The position numbers and the translations under genes were made by a program. A stretch of DNA of 64,000 nucleotides. Source: Kaistia defluvii. GTDB lineage: Bacteria > Pseudomonadota > Alphaproteobacteria > Rhizobiales > Kaistiaceae. The notes under the pieces are model-generated. The model had not been told where the DNA came from. It worked only from the letters and a program-made list of their open reading frames with translations, and did no database searches. The first letter of the stretch is position 1. Each line of letters begins with the position of its first letter. The stretch spans positions 372,001-436,000 of the forward strand of contig NZ_JAPKNI010000002.1 in assembly GCF_026343955.1 (NCBI RefSeq). The letters run 5' to 3'. Below, one piece after another: positions 15,418 to 23,016 of the stretch.

Positions 15418-15532
15418 GGCAGTCGCTCCCGAACGGCAACGGCTGACTATGGCAACCGTTGCGTCGGTGGCGACGCACAACCGATCACGATCTGTTCAAA
15501 AGAACCGGATCGCGATCGGCGATCTCCATGTT

Positions 15533-17197
15533 TCAGCTAGCCGCCAGCTCGCCCTTGAGCGCCCTGGCGATGCGGTCGCGCGTCTCGGGAATGCCGTAGA
15601 TCGCCACGAACGAGCCGAAGCGCGGGCCCTGGTCCTGGCCAAGCAGCACCTGGTAGAGACCGCGGAACCAGTCGAGCGAAACGCCGGGCGGGTTGCCGTC
15701 CGGACCCTTCTTGTTCGGATCGGGGAAATACTGTCGGCCGATGTCGAAGACGATGGTCTGGATCTCGTCGGCGGTGGAGCCCGCCGGCAGTTCGGCCAGC
15801 GCCGCGTCGAGCGCGATGAGCGCCTCGCGGATGGCGCCTTCCGGTACGACATAGTGCTTGCCGGACTTCAGCACGTCGTTGAAGTAGCGGATCGCATAGC
15901 CGGCGAGGCGGTCGAGCTTCTCATGCGTCGCCGCGGTCAGATGCGGCATGTAGCGCGAGATATAGGCCCACAGCACGCCCTTGTCGGTGGCGTCCGAGAC
16001 GCTGACGAGGTTCAGCAGCATGGCGAAGGGGATCGGCGAGGCTTCCGCCGGCGGGTGGCCGGAATGAATATGCCAGGCGGGATTGCCCAGTTGCTGCTCG
16101 ACCGGCTGGCGCGGATAGGCGTCGACGAAGCCGAAATATTCGTCGACCGTGCGCGGGATCACCTCGAAGGAGAGGCGCTTCGCCGTCTTCGGCTTCGAAT
16201 ACATGTAGAGCGCCAGGCTGTCATTGTCGGCGTAGGTCAGCCACTGCTCGATCGTCAGGCCGTTGCCCTTCGACTTCGAGATCTTCTCGCCGTTCTCGGC
16301 CAGGAAATGCTCGTAGGTGAAGCTTTCCGGCGGCTCGCCGCCCAGCGCGCGGCAGATCCGGGTCGAGAGCTTGACGCTGTCGATCAGGTCCTTGCCGCTC
16401 ATTTCATAGTCGACGCCGAGCGCGAACCAGCGCATCGCCCAGTCGGCCTTCCACTGGCACTTCACCGCGCCGCCGGTGACCGGCACCTCGACGCGCTCGT
16501 TCGTGTCGGGGTCGACATAAGTGATCGTGCCCTTCTCGACGTTGCGATCGACCATCGGCACCTGCAGCACGACGCCGGTGGTGGGCGAGATCGGCAGGAA
16601 GGGCGAATAGGTGGCGCGACGATCCGGGCCGAGCGTCGGCAGGATGATTTCCATCACCTGATCGTACACTTCGAGCATGCGCAGCAGCGCCTTGTCGAAG
16701 CGGCCGGAGGTGTAATAGTCGGTCGCGCTGGCGAACTCGTAGGCGAAGCCGAAGCCATCCAGGAAAGCGCGCAGGCGCGCATTGTTGGCCGCGCCGAAGG
16801 ACGGGTATTCGTTCGAGAACGGGTCCGGCACGCGGGTCAGCGGCTTGCCGATATGGGCCTGCATCATCTCCTGGTTCGGCACGTTGGTCGGCACCTTGCG
16901 CAGGCCGTCCAGATCGTCCGAGAAGCAGAGCAGCCGGGTCGGGATCTTGTCTTCGGTCAGGAGGCGGAAGGCGTTGCGCACCATGGTGGTGCGGGCGACC
17001 TCGCCGAACGTGCCGATATGCGGCAGGCCCGAGGGGCCGTATCCGGTCTCGAATAGCACCGGGCCGTCCGGGCGGCCCTGCCGCTTCAGCCGCTCGACGA
17101 TCCGGCGCGCTTCCTCGAACGGCCACGCTTTCGAAACCTGCGCGGCCTGAACGAGTTCGGGCGCAAGATCGAGAACAGGGAGCGTACCGGTCGACAT
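15533..17197 (-). CDS. lysS: Lysine--tRNA ligase, class I
   Basis: A 554-residue class I lysyl-tRNA synthetase, the archaeal-type enzyme used by many alphaproteobacteria instead of the class II form. The ATP-binding HIGH-type motif is [12 protein letters not shown] (residues 55-66) and the KMSKS-type motif is KISKSKGN (about residue 300). The C-terminal third is the helical anticodon-binding domain. It charges tRNA-Lys in the cytosol. It stands alone, divergent from the TerB-like gene. The ATG at 17197 is the first start of the frame; GGGG lies about 15 bases upstream, weak for a housekeeping gene. Confidence 0.97.
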   Translation of the reverse strand: MSTGTLPVLDLAPELVQAAQVSKAWPFEEARRIVERLKRQGRPDGPVLFETGYGPSGLPHIGTFGEVARTTMVRNAFRLLTEDKIPTRLLCFSDDLDGLRKVPTNVPNQEMMQAHIGKPLTRVPDPFSNEYPSFGAANNARLRAFLDGFGFAYEFASATDYYTSGRFDKALLRMLEVYDQVMEIILPTLGPDRRATYSPFLPISPTTGVVLQVPMVDRNVEKGTITYVDPDTNERVEVPVTGGAVKCQWKADWAMRWFALGVDYEMSGKDLIDSVKLSTRICRALGGEPPESFTYEHFLAENGEKISKSKGNGLTIEQWLTYADNDSLALYMYSKPKTAKRLSFEVIPRTVDEYFGFVDAYPRQPVEQQLGNPAWHIHSGHPPAEASPIPFAMLLNLVSVSDATDKGVLWAYISRYMPHLTAATHEKLDRLAGYAIRYFNDVLKSGKHYVVPEGAIREALIALDAALAELPAGSTADEIQTIVFDIGRQYFPDPNKKGPDGNPPGVSLDWFRGLYQVLLGQDQGPRFGSFVAIYGIPETRDRIARALKGELAAS

Positions 17198-17399
17198 CGA
17201 AAACCTCTTCTGGGGAAACGCGCGCGAGACGGCGCGCGTGGGCGCGGACCCTAGGCAGCGGCCCGCGCCGCGTCAATGGTCCGCCCGCGCAATCGGGCAC
17301 GAAGGGGGCAGGCCAGCCTGTTGAATGGCGGCGCAAGAGATCCTACCCTAAGGACCGTCAATTCTGGACGGCAACCGTCCGCCTTAGGAGCGTTTCGAC

Positions 17400-17825
17400 A
17401 TGGACAAGCCCACCGGCAGCACGGTCTCCCCGCAGGAGGCTCTGATCTATGCGATGGTGACGCTCTCGGCCGTCGACAAGCAGATGACCGATCGCGAACT
17501 GCGCAAGATCGGCGATGTCGTCAACACGCTGCCGATCTTCGGGGGCTTCGATACCGACCGGCTGATCAAGATCGCCGAGGACTGCGCCGCGATCACCCAG
17601 GAAGAGGACGGCCTGCATGCGGTGCTGGCGACGATCGCCACCTCGCTGCCCAAGAAGCTGCATGAGACGGCCTATGCGCTCGCCGTCGAGGTCGCGGCGG
17701 CCGACCTGCATGTCGAGCAGGAGGAACTGCGCTTCCTCGAACTGCTGCGCGACGTGCTCGACGTGGATTCGCTGACCGCCGCCGCCATTGAACGCGGCGC
17801 CCGCGCCCGCCATCGCACGCTCTGA
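17400..17825 (+). CDS. TerB-like (tellurite resistance type) protein
   Basis: A 141-residue, all-helical cytosolic protein of the TerB family. Typical stretches are ALIYAMVTLSAVDKQMTDRE with an acidic D-x-x-M-x-x-x-E metal-type motif (about 14-33), and the second repeat ALAVEVAAADLHVEQEE (about 96-112). TerB domains bind metal ions and are linked with stress sensing; tellurite resistance itself is not implied, as no terC/terD genes are nearby. It is followed by a copy of the palindromic intergenic repeat. Confidence 0.85.
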   Translation: MDKPTGSTVSPQEALIYAMVTLSAVDKQMTDRELRKIGDVVNTLPIFGGFDTDRLIKIAEDCAAITQEEDGLHAVLATIATSLPKKLHETAYALAVEVAAADLHVEQEELRFLELLRDVLDVDSLTAAAIERGARARHRTL

Positions 17826-17828
17826 CAT

Positions 17829-17945
17829 TCTTCACCTCTCCCTGAGGGAGAGGTCGGAGCGTAGGTCCGGGTGAGGGTTTACGCCCTCACCGGAGAAGGC
17901 CCTCACCCCAACCCGCTCGCGGGAGAGGGGTGGGTGAGGGACTTG
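17829..17945. repeat. Palindromic intergenic repeat, copy 2 (extended)
   Basis: A mosaic of palindromes. ACCTCTCCCT (17834-17843) and AGGGAGAGGT (17845-17854) form a stem like copy 1 at 14843. It is followed by GGGTGAGGG, CCCTCACC, CCCTCACCCC and GGGAGAGGGG blocks that can pair with one another. Such C/T-G/A palindromes are common extragenic elements in Hyphomicrobiales. It fills the gap between the convergent TerB-like gene and the binding-protein gene. Confidence 0.75.
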
Positions 17946-17974
17946 CTTGCTAGGCGCCCCCCGGTCGCCCGCCC

Positions 17975-18865
17975 TCAAAAATATCCGACCGGGAAATAGC
18001 GCAGATAGAGCTCGGCGAAGACGCCCTTGTCGTAGAGGCTGTCGAGCGCCCAGTTGACCGCCAGGCGCAGGTCGTTGCGGTTGGGCGGCAACGCGATCGC
18101 CAGGCCCTGGCCGAAGAAATGCGGCTCGACATAGGCGCCGCCGACAAAATCGCAGCAGCCCGCAGCCGGTTCCGACTGCAGCCAGAAGGCCAGTTGCACG
18201 CCGTCGCCGAAGACGAGGTCGACGCTTCCCGCCTTCAGCGCTTCCTCGGCCGCGCCCGGCGTGTCGACCGCGACCCGCGTGCTGGCCGGGAAGAAGGCGG
18301 CGAGATAGGCTTCGTGCGAACTGCCCTTGGTGACGGCGATCTTGCGGCCGGCCAGCCCCTCGGCGTTGAGCCGCGCGGCGGTTTCGCCCTTGCGGCCGGC
18401 GAAGCGGGCGACGGGACGGAGATAGACGTCGGAAAAATCCAGCTTCGCCCGGTTTTCCGGCGTGATCGCGATCCCGGCCAGCGCGGCGTCGACACGTCCG
18501 GCGGCAATCGTCTCGACCAGCCCGTCCCAGGGCCGCGCCTGGATCGTGCAGGGCACGCTCAGTTCGCGGCAGATGGCGCGGGCGAGATCGACATTGAACC
18601 CCGTCAGCTTGCCGTCCGGTCCCGTGAAGTTGAAGGGCGGGAAATCGTCGGTCGTGGTGAAGCGGATCCCGGTCAGTGCCGTCGTGGCGGGCCGGTCGAG
18701 ACGGCGGTTGGGGTCCCACAGGTTGGGTATGGTGACGGCAGGCGCGGCGCTGGCTGCTGGCGTCGCCGCCACATCCTGGGCCTTCGCCGCGCCGACGGTC
18801 GCCATCATGCCCGTCAGCATCGCGATGCTCGCCCAGATTGCGATGCTTGCCAAATGCCGCCGCAT
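17975..18865 (-). CDS. Family 3 extracellular solute-binding protein (amino acid type)
   Basis: A 296-residue periplasmic binding protein. The signal peptide (1-29) ends VGAAKAQD. The mature protein shows the family 3 pattern: IRFTTTDDFPPFNFTGPDG, LTGFNVDLARAICREL, AAGRVDAALAGIAITPENR, and the hinge region KIAVTKGSSHEAYL. It should bind a polar amino acid or similar compound. No permease or ATPase gene is adjacent, so it is an orphan receptor or works with a transporter elsewhere. The ATG at 18865 begins the signal peptide; an upstream ATG at 18907 has no ribosome site. Confidence 0.88.
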   Translation of the reverse strand: MRRHLASIAIWASIAMLTGMMATVGAAKAQDVAATPAASAAPAVTIPNLWDPNRRLDRPATTALTGIRFTTTDDFPPFNFTGPDGKLTGFNVDLARAICRELSVPCTIQARPWDGLVETIAAGRVDAALAGIAITPENRAKLDFSDVYLRPVARFAGRKGETAARLNAEGLAGRKIAVTKGSSHEAYLAAFFPASTRVAVDTPGAAEEALKAGSVDLVFGDGVQLAFWLQSEPAAGCCDFVGGAYVEPHFFGQGLAIALPPNRNDLRLAVNWALDSLYDKGVFAELYLRYFPVGYF

Positions 18866-18995
18866 GCCTGTATCACTCTGCGTTCTGGTTGCCGTTACGT
18901 AAGCCATGAGAATGGCGCGTGCGGGACTATAGACGAATTGTCGATGGGCACGAAGCCGGGCAATCGCGTTGCCCGGGCCAGCGGCGGGGGAGCCA

Positions 18996-20837
18996 ATGGG
19001 CTATGGGTGGAATCCGCCGGGCGGGGAGCCGCCGGACGAGCCGCTTCGCTATGCGGTTCTGGCCGCGCGCCTTGGGCTTCCGTTTGATCTCGCGCCAAGA
19101 AAGACCTTTGAAGCCGTGGTGCCGCATGACGGCGCGGGCGACGTGCAACGCCTCGCGGCGGGCATTCGCGCCGGCCGTGTCGCCATGCTCGACGATGGCG
19201 GGTCGCGCCGCCTAGTGATCGCGCCCCGTCCGCAGGATGCGGACAGGCTGGCGGAGGCGCTCGCCCGCAAGCCCGAACTGGCGGGGCGGCTGACGGTCAC
19301 CACGCCCGCGGCGATCCGGCGCTGCCTCACAGAGGCGGCTGCGCCGCAACTGGTCGAGGAGGCGGTGTCGGGACTGACTCGAAGCCATCCGGACTGGTCG
19401 GCCCGGCGCCTGCTGACGCCGGCCCAGTCGCTGGCGGGACTGGTGTTCCTGGCTCTGGTGGCGCTGGCACTGTGGCAGACGGGCTGGCTGGTCGTGCAGA
19501 TCTTCAACATCGCCGCGGGCCTGCTGTTCCTGGCGCTGGTCATGCTGCGCCTGCTCTCCATCAGCGTCGCGCTCGAGCGCACCTTCCGCCCGCCGCCCTC
19601 GATCGAGGTGGACCGGTCGCGCCTGCCGGTCTACAGCGTCCTCGTGCCGCTCTATGACGAGGCGCATATGGTGGCCGACCTGGCCCGGGCGCTCGACCGG
19701 CTCGATTGGCCGAAGGACCGGCTCGACATCAAGTTCATTGTCGAGGCGCGCGACCGCTCGACGAAGCGCGCGCTCGACCGGCTCGATCTCGGCCCGCATG
19801 TCGAGATCCTGGTGGTGCCGGACTGCGCCCCGCGCACCAAGCCGAAGGCGCTCGATTTCGCCCTGCCGCTGGCGCGCGGACGCTTCGTCACCGTCTATGA
19901 CGCCGAGGACCGGCCCGATCGCGGCCAGTTGCTGGAGGCCTACCTCGCCTTCAAGGCCGGCGACGAGCGGCTTGCCTGCATCCAGGCGCCGCTGCTGATC
20001 GACAATGACGACGTCAATGGCCTGACCGCCTTCTTCGCCATGGAATATTCGATGCAGTTCGACGGCGTGCTGCCCACCCTGGCGGCGCTCGACATGCCCT
20101 TGCCGCTGGGCGGCACGTCGAACCATTTCCGCATCGAGGCGCTGCGCGCCGTCGGTGGGTGGGATCCGTACAACGTGACGGAAGACGCCGATCTGGGCAT
20201 ACGGCTCGTCCGCTGCGGCTATCGTTCCGGCACCATCACGAGGCCGACCTATGAGGAAGCGCCGCGCACGATGCGGCTCTGGCTCAAGCAGCGGACGCGC
20301 TGGCTGAAGGGATGGATGCAGACCTTCCTGGTGCATACGCGCCATCCGGTCCAGCTGTGGCGGGCCATCGGCTCGCGGCGGACGCTCGGCTTCCTGTTGA
20401 CCGGCTTCGGCACCCTCGTCGCGGCGGCGATCCACCCGGTCTATATCGTCACCGCCTTCGCCATGGTGATCGACCCGACGATCATCTGGCGGGCCGACAG
20501 TCCGCTCGACGCGGCGATGATCTTCCTCAACGTGTTCAATTTCGTCGCCGGCTATGTCGTCTTCGGGCTGCTGTCACGCGCCACGCTGCGGCTCCGGCGC
20601 AAGAAGCGGCAGCCGGGCGTGCTGCCTTTCCTGCCCGGCTATTGGCTGTTGCTGTCGCTCGCCTGCTATCGCGCCTTCTTCCAGCTGATCGTCGCGCCGC
20701 ATCGCTGGGAGAAGACCCGGCATCACGGTCGGGAGCGTCCCGGCCGGCAGGCGATCGCCGCCAGAATTCCGCAGGCGCCGCCGCCCCGGCCGCCGAGGCT
20801 GCTCGCCGCGCCGCGATCCCGGCTGCGGCAAGCCTGA
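18996..20837 (+). CDS. GT2 glycosyltransferase with N-terminal GspE-N/MshEN-like domain
   Basis: A 613-residue inner membrane processive glycosyltransferase. Residues 1-140 form a cytosolic domain (PLRYAVLAARLGLPFDLA, LTVTTPAAIRRCL) like the N-terminal domain of type II secretion ATPases, found fused to GT2 in NfrB/XagB-type proteins. Two membrane segments follow (about 145-190). The GT2 core has YDAEDRP, the TEDADLGIR motif and QRTRWLKG, the Q-x-x-R-W of cellulose-synthase-like enzymes. About four C-terminal membrane segments end the protein. It probably makes an extracellular polysaccharide; c-di-GMP control through the N-terminal domain is possible but the binding motif is not clear. The ATG at 18996 has GGGGGAG just upstream. 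Confidence 0.85.
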   Translation: MGYGWNPPGGEPPDEPLRYAVLAARLGLPFDLAPRKTFEAVVPHDGAGDVQRLAAGIRAGRVAMLDDGGSRRLVIAPRPQDADRLAEALARKPELAGRLTVTTPAAIRRCLTEAAAPQLVEEAVSGLTRSHPDWSARRLLTPAQSLAGLVFLALVALALWQTGWLVVQIFNIAAGLLFLALVMLRLLSISVALERTFRPPPSIEVDRSRLPVYSVLVPLYDEAHMVADLARALDRLDWPKDRLDIKFIVEARDRSTKRALDRLDLGPHVEILVVPDCAPRTKPKALDFALPLARGRFVTVYDAEDRPDRGQLLEAYLAFKAGDERLACIQAPLLIDNDDVNGLTAFFAMEYSMQFDGVLPTLAALDMPLPLGGTSNHFRIEALRAVGGWDPYNVTEDADLGIRLVRCGYRSGTITRPTYEEAPRTMRLWLKQRTRWLKGWMQTFLVHTRHPVQLWRAIGSRRTLGFLLTGFGTLVAAAIHPVYIVTAFAMVIDPTIIWRADSPLDAAMIFLNVFNFVAGYVVFGLLSRATLRLRRKKRQPGVLPFLPGYWLLLSLACYRAFFQLIVAPHRWEKTRHHGRERPGRQAIAARIPQAPPPRPPRLLAAPRSRLRQA

Positions 20838-21515
20838 TCATTCCGGCCGGACAGCGATCCAGATGACGTGCTTGGCGCCGCTGCGACCGCGATTGGCGCG
20901 GACCTTCACCTCTTCGACGGTAAAGCCGGCCTTGCCGAGGCGCTGGGTGAAGGCGGCGTTCGGACCGGACGACCAGACGGCGAGCACGCCGCCGGGACGC
21001 AGCGCCGCGAAGGCGGCGCCGAGGCCGCGCATGGTGTAGAGCCCGTCATTCGATTCCCGCGTCAGCCCTTCCGGGCCGTTGTCGACATCGAGCAGGATCG
21101 CGTCGAAACCCTTGCGACCGGCGAGGATCAGCGGGCCGACATCGCCTTCGTGGATGGTGACGCGGGGATCGTCGAGGCAATTGCCGAACACGGACTGCAT
21201 CGGGCCGCGCGCCCAGGCAACGACCGCCGGCACAAGCTCCGCCACGGTGATCGCCGCATCGGGGGCGAATTCGGCCAGCGCGGCGCGCAGCGTGAAGCCC
21301 ATGCCAAGACCGCCGATCAGCACGCTTGCCCCGGGCCGGCCCGCGATCTTCGCGGCCGACAGGGAGGCGAGCGCCTCTTCCGAGCCGCTCAGCCGGCTGT
21401 TCATCAGCTCGTTCGAGCCGATCATGATCGAGAACTCGGCGCCGCGCTGCATCAGGCGCAATTCGCCGCTGGCGCCGGGGATGGTTGCCGTGTCGAGCCG
21501 GACCCAGGGTATCAA
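20838..21515 (-). CDS. Spermidine-synthase-like (Rossmann methyltransferase fold) protein
   Basis: A 225-residue protein of the polyamine-synthase-like family. It shows LRLMQRGAEFSIMIG and NELMNSRLSGSEEALA (N-terminal strands), then the Rossmann core with VLIGGLGMGFTLRAAL, VAELVPAVVAW and DAILLDVDNGPEG. The polyamine-binding residues cannot be confirmed, so spermidine synthesis is not certain. A TTG at 21515 is chosen as start because it begins the conserved IPWVRLDTA; GGAA lies about ten bases upstream. The frame is open to an ATG at 21560, but the extra residues look unlike family members. Convergent with and abutting the GT2 gene. Confidence 0.8.
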   Translation of the reverse strand: MIPWVRLDTATIPGASGELRLMQRGAEFSIMIGSNELMNSRLSGSEEALASLSAAKIAGRPGASVLIGGLGMGFTLRAALAEFAPDAAITVAELVPAVVAWARGPMQSVFGNCLDDPRVTIHEGDVGPLILAGRKGFDAILLDVDNGPEGLTRESNDGLYTMRGLGAAFAALRPGGVLAVWSSGPNAAFTQRLGKAGFTVEEVKVRANRGRSGAKHVIWIAVRPE

Positions 21516-21581
21516 GCGCGCGTTTCCATTGTTGCGGGGACAATCGCCGGCACCATACACGGACCAGGCGGGATTGGCCGG

Positions 21582-21971
21582 TCAGGGATAGAAGTTCTTC
21601 GCTTCCCATTCGGAATGCGGCACGTGCCGGATGCCCTTCACGCTCAGTTTCGTCACCTTCATATGGTCCGGCGTGACGGCGCAGCGATAGGAGAATTCAT
21701 ACCATTCGCCCTTGCGGCGAAAGGCGCCGCCATCGCCCGCCGCGACATCGCCCTCGATCTCGGGGCGGTGCAGCATGTCGATGAACGCGCGGTCCGTGGC
21801 CCCGTCCTTGCGGCTCGAGGTCTTGTCCATCACGGCGATGTCGCAGACCTGGATCAGGCGCGTCGTGTCGTCGAGTTCCTTCAGGCTGGCGGCAAGGCCG
21901 GAATCCGCCGCGAGCGCGGAACCTGGCAGGACGGCCATCAGGACAGGCAGGATCAGGGCCAGGCGGCGCAT
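21582..21971 (-). CDS. DUF930 family exported protein
   Basis: A 129-residue periplasmic protein. The signal peptide (1-21) ends GSALAADSG. The mature region has the DUF930 pattern: LDDTTRLIQVCDIAVMDKTS with the first Cys, and WYEFSYRCAVTPDHMKVTKL with the second. The function is not known; the family is largely restricted to Hyphomicrobiales. The ATG at 21971 has GAAAGGA-type purines upstream. It lies 66 bases upstream of the spermidine-synthase-like gene on the same strand and may be transcribed with it. The gap 21972-22126 shows nothing clear. Confidence 0.82.
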   Translation of the reverse strand: MRRLALILPVLMAVLPGSALAADSGLAASLKELDDTTRLIQVCDIAVMDKTSSRKDGATDRAFIDMLHRPEIEGDVAAGDGGAFRRKGEWYEFSYRCAVTPDHMKVTKLSVKGIRHVPHSEWEAKNFYP

Positions 21972-22126
21972 CGCGGTTTCCTTTCAGGGGTATTTCAGGG
22001 GCGTCAGGGACGGCAAGGGATGCCGGTGGATCGCCTGGCGCTAGGGCCGTCGCGGAAGGAACGTGGAGGGCGCGGCCCCGTGAAGGTATCGGCGTGAGAC
22101 TTTCTCTCGGGAGCAGATCGGGAAGG

Positions 22127-22843
22127 CTAGCCGTCGACCAGGCGATGGCCGGCGATGGCGTGCACGGCGTCGCCCAGCATCCAGGCATGGAAGGCGCGGC
22201 CATCGAAGAGCGGCCGGAACGCCGCGTCGAGGACGTTGAGGCCGCCGGCCAGCGCGCCAAAGGCCGGCAGGATCAGGCGGCGGCCATCGGCCGCGAAGCA
22301 GCGGCGGCGGATCGAACGGCCGCGACCGACAAGCCGGGCGGAGGGGTGCAGGTGGCCGGCAATCTCGCCCGTCTGCGCGCCCGGACGGGGTTCGTGGCGG
22401 AAGGTGAGGGGGCCGATCGAAAGTTCGCTCGTCGCCCAGCCGCCGAGGTCGCGCGGCGGATCGGGGTCGTGGTTGCCGGCGATCCAGATCCATTCGGCCG
22501 AGGCGGTCATGGCGCGCAGCGAGGCGCGGTCTGCCGCGTTCAGCCGGTCGCCGGCGTTCCGGTCATGAAAGCTGTCGCCAAGCGCGATGACACGGGAAGG
22601 CGCCAGGCGGGCGAGGATCGTGGCCAGCCGCTGCAGCGTTGCCATCGTGTCATAGGGCGGCAGCATCTGGCCGCGACGGGCGAAGGACGAACCTTTTTCG
22701 AGATGCAGGTCGGCGACGACGAGCGTCCGCTCCTCCGGCCACCAGAGAGCGCCCTCGACGAGCGGGATGAGCGACACGGAGGCGACCGAAAGGCCCGGCT
22801 GCGCCGTTTCCGTCTCGTTTCGCGCCACTGCCTCGCTCTGCAT
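22127..22843 (-). CDS. pdeM: Ligase-associated DNA damage response endonuclease PdeM
   Basis: A 238-residue metallophosphoesterase. Metal motifs are VVADLHLEKG (D-x-H, about 42-51), GDSFHDR (about 88-94), GNHDPD, and GHLHPSARL with the last histidines. This is the nuclease partner of the ligase-associated DNA damage response set, acting on DNA ends or single-stranded DNA in the cytosol. It is downstream of the helicase gene but separated by 173 bases, and it has its own GAAC-N7-GAAC SOS box 64 bases before the ATG. AAGG stands five bases upstream of the start. Confidence 0.92.
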   Translation of the reverse strand: MQSEAVARNETETAQPGLSVASVSLIPLVEGALWWPEERTLVVADLHLEKGSSFARRGQMLPPYDTMATLQRLATILARLAPSRVIALGDSFHDRNAGDRLNAADRASLRAMTASAEWIWIAGNHDPDPPRDLGGWATSELSIGPLTFRHEPRPGAQTGEIAGHLHPSARLVGRGRSIRRRCFAADGRRLILPAFGALAGGLNVLDAAFRPLFDGRAFHAWMLGDAVHAIAGHRLVDG

Positions 22844-22906
22844 TCCAGCCTTCGCCTCCGGGGAATCTCGCCCGACGCATCCGATTCAACGTCGAGTTTA
22901 TCATTC

Positions 22907-22921
22907 GAACACGCGGGGAAC
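22907..22921. promoter_or_regulatory. LexA-type SOS box in front of pdeM
   Basis: GAAC (22907-22910), seven bases, GAAC (22918-22921), which reads GTTC-N7-GTTC on the minus strand: an exact alphaproteobacterial SOS box. On the minus strand it is followed at once by a -10-like GATAAA. It lies in the gap between the helicase stop and pdeM, indicating a separate damage-inducible promoter for pdeM. Confidence 0.72.
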
Positions 22922-23016
22922 ACCCTGAAGCCCTGATTCCGATCGCCGCAGCGGATCGAGATGGCAAAGGCACGGGATGACGCCGAGCGCGCTGTCGGCA
23001 GGGGCAGGCGAAGACC

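Noticed and set aside
15416-17056. A 546-codon frame opposite the lysyl-tRNA synthetase.
   Set aside because: Antisense shadow; the synthetase on the other strand is fully conserved.
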